Positions 38,266 through 48,476 of a stretch of DNA of 64,000 nucleotides are shown here, piece by piece; position 1 is the stretch's first letter, and each line of letters starts with the position of its first letter. A program made the translations under genes and the position numbers. Source of the DNA: Ephemerocybe angulata (taxonomy: Eukaryota; Basidiomycota; Agaricomycetes; Agaricales; Psathyrellaceae); assembly GCA_013368325.1 (NCBI GenBank), contig JAACJK010000236.1, positions 1 to 64,000 on the forward strand, read 5' to 3'. The notes under the pieces were generated by a model, which was not told where the DNA came from, did not search any database, and saw only the letters and a program-made list of their open reading frames with translations.

Positions 38266-39878
38266 TCAGGCGGTCAAAGCTTGTCCCTCCATCGAAACGT
38301 CTGGAAGCCCACGGCCCTTCTGGCGTTCAGCTGTCTTTTGCTTTAGAAGCTCGATATCAGCTTGTAATTGAGCCTATAGTGAGTTTGGCTTCGTGAGCTA
38401 AGATAGGGTGGGGAGGGGTAAGTGAGCCTACCGTTTTGCGTTCTAGGTCTTCCTTATTGAAGATAGAGTATGGGCTGGGCTGTGGAGGTCGGTTTTTGTC
38501 ACCTGAAGGTACTGGTAAGTGGATGTCTATATGGGGGGAGGCAGTAAGGACATACCAAATGCAGCCTGCCTGAAGACATCGTTCATGAACTCGTGGTTAC
38601 GCTTATACCGAGTTAACGCCAGCGTCCGTGTTGAGATCTGGTCCGTCTCGTCTGGAATAGACGCAAGAGCAGGAATATTGCGTTGGTGAGTGTTCAGATT
38701 GTTCATGGAGAGGGAAAAGCGCTGTGAGACACGATAGAGAGAAGGGAAGAGGGAATAGAGCGCTCACCATCCGAACCGTCATCGTTGATATGCTGGGGGC
38801 GCTGTAGACGAAACCAAGTGGTTATGTCAGTCGTATGTAAGGCAACCCAGAAGAGAAAAGGAAGCTGCGATGACAACAGTCACAGAACACCACCCCAAAG
38901 GGGAGATCGAAGGTACAAATACTTGAGAGATGCTGAGGAATGACATACCCCACTAGTGCTGCCGGCCCTCTCCCGTGCAGCGGCGCGTTCCTTCTCCCTC
39001 TCACGTTCGCGGCGACGTTCGAGCTGCTCCATCGCGGCGTTCTGCTGGTTCACCATCGCGGCGGTGGCTCCGGGGTGGTTGAAGGCCATGTTTCCCATGC
39101 CAGGCGGGCCGCCAGGGATGGTGGGACCCCCGGGGGCGTTGACGGCGGAGGGGGGCGGGGGTGGTTGCATGCCAGGCCCTGGTGTTCCTGGCGGATAGAA
39201 CTTCTGCCCGGCCTTGTCTCCAATGACGATGGTTGGGGGTTCGTTCACCGTTCGGAGGGGGTACACTCGGACAGGAAGGTTGGCGACACCAGGGGATATC
39301 GCTGTGGAGATGGTCAGTCGCGGTATATCGGTCAGGGGCTGGGAATACGTACGCGCTGGGGGTCCTCGTGTATAATGAACGAGCACAAGACTAGGGTGAC
39401 CACCTTTTACCAGACGGTATCTGCGTCGCAGGCGCCACGCGTTCTGATCCTGGGAGCCGGGGACGAACCCAAATCTTGACTCTGATACTTCTAATTCCTA
39501 ATGCACATCAACACATGAATTCTTCTCTGCGATGAATGCCAACAAGGTTACTCACGCGGCCGCCTCCAGCAGGAATGAGGCGAACGGTATCGGGCTCTTG
39601 CCATCTTATGCCATCGTTAGGAAACCGCGCCCGAGGATCCAGGAACAGCATCGCCATTGTTCCCTCTGCGTCATAGTCAGTGTCATATTCCGTCTGCTGC
39701 AAGTATACGAACCTGCGGGCTTGTCGATGTACCGGTAGTGGAATGGACGGTTCTCAGACATCTGGATCGCCCTCATAAGCGTCGTGACTGCGGTCTCGAG
39801 CGAAACCTCCGCAGAGTGCGGCAGGGGGTCTGGGTACTGGAGGCATAGGCCGTCCTGGGTTGCTTGCTGGAACGACAT
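38266..39878 (-). CDS. SSR4: SWI/SNF and RSC complex subunit Ssr4
   Basis: Eight exons (39713..39878, 39556..39665, 39353..39497, 38949..39301, 38768..38801, 38556..38651, 38432..38502, 38266..38373) give 360 residues in unbroken phase. The N-terminal domain (EVSLETAVTTLMRAI, PFHYRYIDKPA, GIRWQEPDT, RRRYRL then LVLVHYTRG) matches the fungal Ssr4 pattern. A Pro/Gly-rich segment and an Arg/Glu-rich helix (RRREREREKERAAARER) follow, then DQISTRTLALTRYKRNHEFM, the second conserved Ssr4 block, and a C-terminal coiled coil. Ssr4 is a structural subunit of ATP-dependent chromatin remodellers in fission yeast and other fungi. It lies 86 bp upstream of the POA1 stop, same strand. Confidence 0.82.
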
Positions 39879-39964
39879 TGGAATATTGGTTCGTGCGCGG
39901 CGATTGGCTCAATCAAACTCTCTGTTTGGCTGCATCCACCTCAAATAACAACGCGCTCGCGCTT

Positions 39965-40476
39965 CTACGCCGGTGTGTACACGCTCATGGCTACTCCCAA
40001 CTCCTCTATAATCCTCGCAGTGCGCTCCCAGGGAACTCCGAACTTCCCACTGTTGAACCGGCTGAAAGGCACCCATGGTCAGTAGTCATCTCAGACAGGA
40101 AGCGCCCTTCAATTTCGCACCATGCATGCAGCGCCTTCCCTTCCGAATTCTGCCTCATCAGATCTTGCAATGCTGATTTGGTCGCAGCAAGAATCTGGGT
40201 TGGGCTATCTTTGAATCTTCCGAAATTCCGGGACGTAAACAAACAGGCTATGGTGTAGTTCTGCCCTGGGAGAAGGAGGCATGTTCCTACGAGGTTGTCC
40301 TGGTTCTCGGCACAATGGCTGCGGTATTGCTCGTATTGCTCGGGAAAGCGATCGCGGAAGGCGAGTGCGATGCCTGCGCCCCACTTTCCCTTGGTATTGC
40401 ATGCCTGGACCAGGATGCTTCCCTCTGGAGCGGCAAACAGGTCGCCGACGACATTTGTTATCGAAGAGTCGGACAT
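39965..40476 (-). CDS. POA1: ADP-ribose 1''-phosphate phosphatase, macro domain (Poa1)
   Basis: Two exons, 40121..40476 and 39965..40061, encode 150 residues, the usual size of a stand-alone macro domain. Motifs: the adenine-binding VGDLFAAPEGSILVQACNTKGKWGAGIALAF start, LFTSRNFG, and the phosphate-loop ending RFNSGKFGVPWERT, which match yeast Poa1. The enzyme removes the 1''-phosphate of ADP-ribose 1''-phosphate, a by-product of tRNA splicing. The donor at 40120 (GTGCGA) joins TG to C so that the invariant SGKFGVPWE is restored. The start was set at MSDSS because the only in-frame codon further upstream is GTG. Confidence 0.9.
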
Positions 40477-40559
40477 TACTGAAGCTCTGAACGATGGCAC
40501 GAAGACGTAAACGATAGAAATCGGTGACCTTCCACAGCATTCTCAATCCTTCCCGCGTC

Positions 40560-43500
40560 ACGATGTGAAGCACACGTGCCCTCTGAGAAAGGCTATATAA
40601 ACCTGGCAGGATCCTCCCCTACACCTTGGGATTCCCCACCAGCTTCAGAAGCTTGCAGCTGTAGGTCTCCTTCTCGCCCCCTCACCGGTTCTGCATCGCT
40701 GACTCTTGACTTCGACAGCGAGTAGAATTGGAGTGGCACGTTGCTGGTCTGGCTTGACTCTCGAGAACGTCTCAAGGGTCTTGCTGTACGTTGTCTATTG
40801 TCTTTGGCGCTCCCAACACCCACTCATATATTCACTACCAGGGTCTCCATGGTCTAGCGAAGACTTTGGAGGTGATATCCCGGCTGTGGATGCTACGTAG
40901 TATCTGCAGTCGGGTATTATGGGGCGCAGGGCGTTCAGGTGAACCTGGACGTCTTGCGCCCTGTTTTTTGTAAAATTAAATACCCCAGGCCATACCCCGA
41001 CTCGAGCGCTTCAAGTATGCGGATCCCGCGATAGCTTCTCAAGTCACCCTGTTCCCGAGATTGGGCGAGATAGTGCCAAATATATCTGTCTTGCTGCCTC
41101 ACTGCCTTCGCCCGTTCCCTCGACGTTGAAGTAATATATCTTTCCTGGGACGTGTGGAGAGCTGGGATTGATGGAAGGTAATCTAAGCTCAAGTTTGTGG
41201 GTGCTCCCGAGCGGACTTGTGTCAGCTCTGCTTCTTGTCACACACGTGTCTTGAGAGTATATAAGACCTTTCCTTCTGCTGGGTTCTTCATACCTTTTTT
41301 CCCCCTCGAGACCTACAGCAGCTCTTGGTTGCTTGCACCCTGCTATGCGCGAGGTGAGCTCTTGTGCCCATCCCGCTCGGCAATCGCTCTGCTTACCATT
41401 GACCTCCTCTCCTAGCATGCAGAGCGTATGTCGATCATGTCGACGGCAGCGACCCAACTGAGGTGTTATTCGCCCAGATGAGCACGTAAGTCTCGACAAC
41501 TCGCTTGCTTCGCGCGCTGAACGAGCACATCATCGTCACTACAGACTGTTTTCTTTCCCAAATGCCTGGTCTAAGTTGGATGGCCCTGTTTTTGGAGTAT
41601 GGAAGGGAACCTGGAGACGTTGGACGGTTGAGAGGTTTTAAATGAAATCCCCCAGGCCACCCCGACGACGTGCGCTGCTTCACCGACGCAGGATACCATA
41701 CCAGCGATAGTATTCGCTCTTCGTCACCCCGTTCGTTTCGAGATTGAGCGAGATAGTCCAATGTCAAATATATCTTTCTTGCTGCCTCACATACGAGAAC
41801 ACATTTTTTGCCCGGGCAGGTAATCCCTAGGAGTCCTATTCGTAAGGACCTGCTGGTCGCCCGCAGGGAGATGTCCGATGTCTATCTCATTCACCCCTTC
41901 TTATCACACACGTGTCTACCATTCTTCTCGAGAATATAAGTCAACTGCTTGTACATTTCTCCCCTTGGGAATCCTCCCTCTAGCCTCGTCTATCACCCTC
42001 AGGACTGTTAAAGACTACAAGCGAGTTCAGGCACTGCCATGACGGCAACCTCTGGAAGATATTCTTGGGGGCCGCCGTGCAGATGGGCTGCGGCTGGGGT
42101 ACAAGCATGTATGTCCATGATTAGCCCCTATTTAAATAAGCGCCGGCCCCTATCTTGGGTTTTCAAAGTTCAAACAACCAATTTACTCTTATCCGAGGAA
42201 AAAATGGGGTTTATGTTCTTTTGGATGAGATATATGAGATGGAGTGGGACCAAATGGCGATATTTCAAGGCCTCATTGACAAGCCTTGAGGTGCGCACCT
42301 GTCCGTGCTATCACACACGTGTTTGCTGCTCGTTTATTATGGCGTTCCGATGTAACATTTATTATTCCCCCCCTCCCCCAAAACTTTTTGCCCCCCAAAT
42401 GACCTTTTTGACTTGAAATCTATAGTTTTCACTAAGACTTGAGTAAGGGGGGAAATGTGGTTTGGGGGGGGATTTTCGAAAATGGGGGGGAGGTTTTGAA
42501 AAAGGGGGGGAACTTTTGCCGCGTCCACCCCCCGAATTTTCCCACCCCCCAAATCTGTGGCGTACCGGTACCACTCCCACTTCGAGCGTGTATCAAGGCG
42601 ATGTTCCTTCGAACGAAATAACACAAAGGATGGATCAGTCTGCTTTAGTGCCTCAAGCTTCACTGCGAAATACTTAGATCGAGGATGTTGGATGGACCAT
42701 GGACCAACCGTGGACAAGCGCTTGCGGCGTCGATCATCAACGCGAGCTCAGGTATCGGGCGTCATCTCGGATTGAAACAGTGAGAGTAAATAGTAATTAT
42801 TGAGTATGCATGGAGCCCTACATGTCTATATATCTGTCTAGTTTCCTTAGTACGTGTAGCGGGCTCTAGGGCTCTCAACTTGTGACTTCAAACTTGCTTC
42901 AAACTCATGACCCTCAAGCCAGAGCTTTAAACTCCAAACACGGGAATACTCGAGTTCTAGCTCTAATACTTATCTATACTATTTATCTACTACTGCATAA
43001 CAGCTAACTGGAGTCTTCGTTGTCGGTATGTGGTACTAGGCCACAGATTTGGGGGCTGGGAAAATTCGGGGGGTGGACGCGGACGCGGCAAAAGTTCCCC
43101 CCCTTTTTCAAAACCTCCCCCCCATTTTCGAAAATCCCCCCCCAAACCACATTTCCCCCCCTTACTCAAGTCCTAGTGAAAACTATAGATTTCAAGTCAA
43201 AAAGGTCATTTGGGGGGTAAAAAGTTTTGGGGGAGGGGGGGAATAATAAATGTTACATTGGAACGCCATAGTTTATGTATATATACCTTCCTCCCACCAT
43301 CTCCCCTCCTTGGGATCGCTCCCCCAGTACCGCCTAGCAAATCCTGCTTCAACACGGTCGAACGACTGGGTTGGGCCAGGAGCCGCACAGGCTGCTGTAT
43401 CGGCAATGGCAGTGTTCATTGTTGTACGTCCCCTTCAAAACCAATGCTGACACGATCGCGATCTAATCCATGCTCATCGATTCCAGGTTCCACGCTCTAC

Positions 43501-43760
43501 ACGCTGCTGGTCGAAGGAGACCCCTATGTTAGCCTGGGAAGGCTGCATTGCGCTGAGTCACGGACTCCAGTAGCTATTGGTCTAGCGGTTATGGGACAGA
43601 CCCCGTCCAACGGGTATACCTAAAATCAAATAACCCAGGTCATTCGCGATGGGAGCTGCTCTCAACACCCGGCAGTTCTTGTTTCGCATCTGTTCGTGAG
43701 ATTGGGCGAGGATAGAGTCAATAAAATACATCCTTGCTGCCTCAGACTGTGGACATGAGA
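40560..43760 (+). repeat. Array of related promoter-like blocks (CACACGTG box + TATA) with a shared ~125-150-bp repeat
   Basis: Four CACACGTG boxes occur on the plus strand at 40571, 41241, 41907 and 42314; the last three share the 12-mer TCACACACGTGT. Each is followed by a TATA-like motif (GCTATATAAA, GTATATAAG, GAATATAAG, GTATATATA). Three copies of a second repeat lie at about 40975-41100, 41637-41789 and 43621-43744, sharing CCCAGG near the start, GAGATTG(G/A)GCGAG and CTTGCTGCCTCA at the end. Box spacing is 670, 666 and 407 bp. Box-to-repeat distance is near 400 bp in the first two units and close to that in the last one once the inserted element is removed. Sequence between differs among units. 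In unit 2 a short spliced frame ending FGVWKGTWRRWTVERF is possible but unsupported. The array looks like a decayed tandem family of small genes. Confidence 0.65.
42338..43270. mobile_element. 933-bp foldback element with 224/231-bp inverted repeats
   Basis: Left arm 42338-42561 and right arm 43040-43270 are near-perfect reverse complements, both ending TATGGCGTTCC at the outer edge. The 6-bp direct repeat GTTTAT flanks the element (42332-42337 and 43271-43276). The arms contain long G or C runs (up to 8 or 9) separated by short AT-rich pieces such as ATTTTCGAAAAT. The 478-bp interior carries no recognised transposase. A 126-codon minus-strand frame (42337-42717) spans an arm and part of the interior, with a protein-like segment WSIQHPRSKYFAVKLEAL of unknown origin. 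The element sits between the fourth CACACGTG box and its TATA. Confidence 0.9.
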
Positions 43761-43894
43761 ATTTAAGATATCGTAGATAGGAAGTGTTCTGCAAGTGCTT
43801 GCCGGGGCCTCAGCCTGCCTGACATTCTCGTACATCTCCAGGCGTTGGCTATTGATATTGCGATGAATCGACCATGTGGTCACTGGTGGCCTAC

Positions 43895-44125
43895 CTAGAG
43901 GCACTGACTGTACTGAAGATGAGAAGTGGTTTGGTCAGCTTCGTCTACCGTGTGCATATGAGGCGGACTCACGTATGCATTGCTAACAACACATTTGTAT
44001 GGCGACGCGCATGTTGTAGGCCGCCCCGTGAATGACAGGCCTCCGCATTGCCCCCACTGAGCGACAGTCCCTGTGGGTGTAGCAGTTGAAGAGGTTGATG
44101 TGATGGTAGAAGTAGAGGTGGTCAT
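43895..44125 (-). pseudogene. Orphan cellulose-binding module (CBM1) without catalytic domain
   Basis: Exons 43973..44125 and 43895..43912 encode 56 residues: a Ser/Thr linker ([12 protein letters not shown]) and a complete CBM1 ([33 protein letters not shown]) with its four cysteines. The last exon is 18 nt and the final intron splits the same Tyr-Tyr position as in the AA9 gene about 1 kb upstream. No signal peptide or enzyme domain can be joined to it within the 720 bp upstream. It is probably the remnant of a duplicated CBM1-bearing gene. Secretion of this fragment alone is unlikely. Confidence 0.7.
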
Positions 44126-44848
44126 GCACACCACGAAAGCGAGGCATATACCCCACTCTTTTGGTCTTGCCTTGGGTCGTAGCGCGTTACAGTGAATACC
44201 GAGTCTTGAGGGGCGACCGGCGGCGTCCAAACTGACGCGCAGACGCGTTAGGGAGGCGGTAGCAATTTAGCGCGGAAATATCGGCGTTCGAGCAGCCAAT
44301 CCAAAGCACGAAGACATTCCCGGGCCTTCCTGAACGTGGTAGCATTAACAAAGTTTGAGGCAAATTTGAGGACATGACGAGTTGCAAGTGCTCGCGCTAT
44401 TCATCCGCGGTCTATCCGAGGTGGCCATCCTGGTCGAAAACCACGCTTAACGGGGGAGCCGCCCTCGGCATTCACAGGCTTTCGCAAGGCTGCAGATCAG
44501 AAAGGACCGGGTTTGCAACTCGAGTCCGGGGTCATTGCACAGAGCCGAGAAATAGAAGCTCTCGGGGGCGGGTGCAGTGGTCCCGCATGAGCATGATTTT
44601 CCGCAGATTTTCCTCCGCACCTGGGGAATGGCTTTTTTGGTCGATGTGGGGAAGGTGGAGAAAGAGCCAGGAGAGCCAGGGTGCAGATCCACGGATGTGA
44701 TCCGTCTATTACGAGTGATAAACGAAATTAGGGGTCGTGTCTTCTGAACTTCGAGTTCTTTCAGGTTCAAATATTGACGTATGTAGGTGTATAATCATGA
44801 TATTGAGCTTGAATGGAATGACTAGCGTGGCTACTTGGATAATGTGCT
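44126..44848. other. Spacer between orphan CBM1 and AA9 gene
   Basis: About 720 bp with no recognised gene on either strand and no trace of an enzyme domain that could have belonged to the orphan CBM1. Confidence 0.45.
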
Positions 44849-46214
44849 TTAAATGCATTGACTGTACTAAAGCGGATTTTCAGCAAACCTGGGCGCCTAA
44901 TTGATTTAATCACATACATAATCGTTCAGCTTGACACAAGTTCCGGAGGTGCATTTGGTGGGTCCGGTGTACCTGGATAGTCGAGTCAGAAACATGTAGT
45001 ATAGGTTTCAACTGGACAACTTACCCTTGACCACCACATTGTCCGTAAGGCGGGACCGTTCCCACCGCCGGAGTGCTTGAGGTCGGAGTACTAGTAGCGG
45101 TGGTCGAGGTAGGGACGGCAGTTGTGGTGGCTGTCGTGGATGTTTGAGTGGGCGCTGACCCGGCCGAGCAGGTGAAAACCTCTGGGCCTGTAGAAAAAGA
45201 CCTGGTTTGCATCGAGAAGTCGCGGGAAGCTGTCTATTGGCGTACCAGGGATGACATAGCTGCTTAGATTGCTATAGATGTTTACTGTGACACCAGGGTC
45301 GGTACCTGAAGAAGGATTAGAATCATTCGCGAGAGAGCAATGACCTAACTTGCCCTTATAGGCCCCTGGGAAGCTCACGGTCGCTGGGCTGGCGTTTCCA
45401 CCTCCCGAGATTTTCAGTTGAGCACATTCCATGTAGAACTGGGCACCAGGGTAGCTCCCCGCGGCGTGGAGGGCTGAGACGGTTTCATCAGACTTAGCCA
45501 AACCGACGTGGTGAAAGGACTTACCAATCAGCTCAACCCTCATGAGATATTCGCCAGAAGGGATACAGCTGGGAATGGTGAAGGTCACCTTTCCCTTGTT
45601 CTGAATCAGGCGGTCTACTCCCCAGACGCCTCCGCTAAGGCCATCATGGTAGATCTTAAACCACTTAAGACCAGTAACGCTTTGCTGAGTGGCACTCGGA
45701 ATCTGAGCCCTACGAAATGGTCAGACCATGAAGGTTAAGGGAGGTCAAGAAGAAGGCTCTTACAGGTAGACCAGCACAGGGCCTTTATGTGAGGGGTCGA
45801 TTGGGTCAGCCGCGTCGTTGGCTTGGGCACCAGCCAGCGTATGGTGCCATTCAGCAGTCACTTGAGCACCAGCTGGGACATCGATGACTTTGGTGGAGAC
45901 TGGTTGACGGTATGGATTGATACCACCGTTGCAGATGATGTCGTTCGAGTTCACATCGCTTATAGGCTAAAGAACACGCTGAGACGATCCTTGCGCCTCA
46001 GATGAGGGACAACTTACGCCATCATACTCTGGAACTCGAATGCCGACGGTCGATCCTTGGGACACGCCATTGACATACACTTCCTATTGATCGTCAGTAA
46101 GATTCTACTGAGTGCCCTTAGTAGATCGGGGAGACTGATTACCTGGAAGATGGTGTGAGCGCCAACGTTCACAAGGACTGAGAGGAAAGCAGAAAGAGCG
46201 AGATAGGTTTTCAT
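44849..46214 (-). CDS. AA9 lytic polysaccharide monooxygenase with C-terminal CBM1
   Basis: Nine exons (46143..46214, 46018..46083, 45764..45966, 45525..45709, 45354..45473, 45246..45305, 45025..45187, 44918..44972, 44849..44866) give 313 residues. A 19-residue signal peptide ([19 protein letters not shown]) leaves His1 of HTIFQ as the N-terminus, the first ligand of the copper histidine brace. The second His is expected in AEWHHTLAG, a conserved active-site His in PSHKGPV, and the axial Tyr in QFYMECAQL. After VFTCSAG comes a Thr/Ser linker, then CBM1 ([15 protein letters not shown]...YYSQCI). The enzyme cleaves cellulose oxidatively outside the cell. The fifth intron (45306..45353) uses a GC donor (GCAAGT). 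The CBM1 is encoded over three exons. Confidence 0.95.
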
Positions 46215-46687
46215 GTTACGCGGACGTTGTTTCCTCACACTACCCAGAGGTATTTATCGCAGGGTTTAATGCATCCATTGTCTCCCTCGATCCGAGGTTT
46301 ACGCCAAGGTAAGTACGAGCAGGTTCAGCTTCTCTTCGTCGTGGTAAAGGCTGATGGTGCCTTCTAGAAGGCTTCCTTCCCTCGATAAGCAAATAAACAC
46401 ATGCCTTCTCATTACTGAAGACCGGACGCAACTAGCGCAGTAAGTTCGGAGAGGCCAGCTGCGGGGGAACTGCCTGAGAGGTTGGCATTTTCCCGCACAG
46501 GTTCCGAGCCATGGACTCATGGCCTATCTTAAAGTCTCAGCGACTGTCCAGATATCAGAATTTAGGGCGCTTTCTCACCAGAGCACCTTGGTGCGACGAG
46601 AGGATGTTGCATACTGACTTATAGTCTGGCACTATCAACACCCTAAGCCGAATTCTTGGAAGTAAATTGGGGATATATACCATGGAT
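46215..46687. promoter_or_regulatory. AA9 upstream region / VPS37 3' flank
   Basis: 472 bp between the AA9 start and the VPS37 stop, both on the minus strand. No gene recognised. Carbon-source control sites would be expected here but I did not identify any with confidence. Confidence 0.4.
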
Positions 46688-47417
46688 TCATTCCTCTCTC
46701 CATATGACTTGGTTGTTACTCCACTTGTCTGCCCACATGGCGCGTTTATGGTATATCTTGCGACCCTCCTTGAACTGCCTGATGAAGTCATCGACCTCCA
46801 ATCCGCCGCGAGGGGTACCAGCGCCAGAATTGTCGTCGCGACTTAAAGATGGCAAGGCAGCTTGTTGCTGGACAAATGTCGAGGCCATCGCTTCCGTCTC
46901 ATCGTCTAGAGCGGTAGTTGCATGCTTCAGCCGCATCAGGAGGAATTGGGGGGTGAATCGCTGAGATCGGTCAGACCCATATCGCACGGTACTTCGGTGA
47001 CACCAAGACAGACCTGATAGACTTCTTTCTGCTCCTTCTCAAGCTCTTTCCAGCGTTTCTCAAGCGCTTTGGCATCGTCAAACGCTGCCTGGGTCTCAGC
47101 ACGGAGATTGTAAAGCGGCTCTTGAAGCGTAACATTGTTCTCTAAACAGAGATCAGTAGATAGATTGAACAGCCGGAGGAATACTTACTAGCTATCGACT
47201 CGTTAGCCATCCCAAGCTCTGCCTGCGCCCGGTACATGTCCTTGACACGGTCCAGTGAATGAAATATGGCTTGGAAGTACACGGGATCATTAAGGAGGTC
47301 TTCGAGCTCTGCCCGCCTTGGATGGTATCGTCTTTGAGAGGTGAGCGCGTCATTAAACTCTGCGTCTTACGATAAGTGGGAGAGTTCAGGATAATCTTGC
47401 AATAAGGGCGTCGCCAT
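46688..47417 (-). CDS. VPS37: ESCRT-I subunit Vps37 (Mod_r domain)
   Basis: Four exons (47371..47417, 47189..47316, 47014..47141, 46688..46960) encode 191 residues. The pattern LSRAELEDLLNDPVYFQAIFHSL at the start, a long coiled coil through ALEKRWKELEKEQKEVYQ, and the end VDDFIRQFKEGRKIYHKRAMW are typical of Mod_r proteins. Vps37 stabilises the ESCRT-I headpiece and stalk needed to sort ubiquitinated cargo into multivesicular endosomes. The first intron (56 nt) is required to bring PELSHLS into phase with RAELEDLL. The gene is divergent from RRP40 with only 102 bp between start codons. Confidence 0.87.
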
Positions 47418-47519
47418 TGCTCGATGATGGTGGAAGGGAAGGCTGCGCGATGACCAGTAGCGCCGCATTTGGGAGTGTTGCTGCCGCGATCATTTACTTA
47501 GTACCTTTCATCAACCACC
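47418..47519. promoter_or_regulatory. Bidirectional promoter VPS37/RRP40
   Basis: 102 bp between two outward start codons. No TATA box seen. Both neighbours are housekeeping genes. Confidence 0.65.
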
Positions 47520-48386
47520 ATGTCGTCCTCTGAGCATGTTTTTCCCGGCGAGCATGTTCCAGCGAAGCACCACAACCTCCGTCTTGGGCCAGGATTACTG
47601 CAGCAAGCTAGTCATATCGATTCTTCCGAGTCCAACGTAGTCGCTAGCAAAGCCGGCGTCCTTCAACATTCGGCAAACCGAAGCAAATGGTGGGTGGATA
47701 GCAATTCAAGACGTGTTCGTCTATGCTTCTTTGGATGCCTTTCGATAACTAACTCCCTGTTATTTCCAGTATGTTCCGGCTCCCCAGGAATCGGTGGTCG
47801 GGGTTGTAACGCAAAGACTGGGAGAGGGTTATCGCGTCGACATTGGAGAGGCGCACCAGGCTTCATTAGACGCCCTTGCGTTCGAGGGCGCAACCAAACG
47901 GAATAAACCCAATCTGAAGGTAAGAGTCTTATTGCTAGTCTTTTGCAACTCAATTGACTCCTTCGTAGGTTGGGAGCTTAGTGTACGCTCGAGTCTCTCT
48001 CGCGCACAAGGACATGGAACCGGAGCTCGAATGTTTTGACGCTCAGTCGAGAAAATCTGAAGGCTTCGGAGAGCTGAAAGGAGGATTCGTCGTACGCTGC
48101 AGCCTGAAAATGTGCCGAAAGTACGTCGCCAATCGTTTTCTGCCCTGCTGTGAATCTTAACTCGATTCAATGCAGCCTCCTCGACTCTAAGCATTTTCTT
48201 CTGCCGCTACTTGGAGGGAAGTTTCCTCTGGAATCAGCTATCGGCATGAATGGGCGTGTTTGGATAAGCGCAAAGGAGCCCAGACAAATCATCGCGATTG
48301 CACGGTGTATAGAAGCTGCTGATCCAGACGGTGGAGGATTGGACGCTGACGGCGTCAGGGCGTTGTTGGAGACTCTCGAGGTATAA
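47520..48386 (+). CDS. RRP40: Exosome complex cap subunit Rrp40
   Basis: Four exons (47520..47714, 47770..47919, 47969..48120, 48176..48386) give 235 residues. The N-terminal domain is followed by an S1 domain (YVPAPQESVVGVVTQRLGE, then FEGATKRNKPNLKVGSLVYA and HKDMEPELECFD) and a KH-like domain with the family signature GMNGRVW. Rrp40/EXOSC3 is one of three RNA-binding cap proteins of the RNA exosome, which degrades and trims RNA 3' to 5' in nucleus and cytoplasm. The first donor is GTTCGT, an uncommon but acceptable form, chosen because it alone restores RRYVPAP. The length matches the family (about 240). Confidence 0.93.
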
Positions 48387-48476
48387 AAGCATTGTACACA
48401 TCCACCCTAATTATTAGTACAGTTCTATAGTCATACAAATGGCAAAGCAGCAGACAAAAGGATAAAATGAAGCAAA

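Noticed and set aside
42432..42626. Pro/Phe-rich peptides such as PPFFKTSPPFSKIPP in both arms of the foldback element
   Set aside because: They are translations of C-run inverted repeats, present on opposite strands in each arm.
40975..43745. Conserved minus-strand peptide (LAQSRE-like) in the three copies of the array repeat as a protein-coding exon
   Set aside because: The frame is kept only over about 25 residues and diverges or stops beyond; similarity follows the DNA repeat rather than codon positions.
47663..48194. Minus-strand frames antisense to RRP40
   Set aside because: Shadows of a well-supported gene; no domain or splice support.
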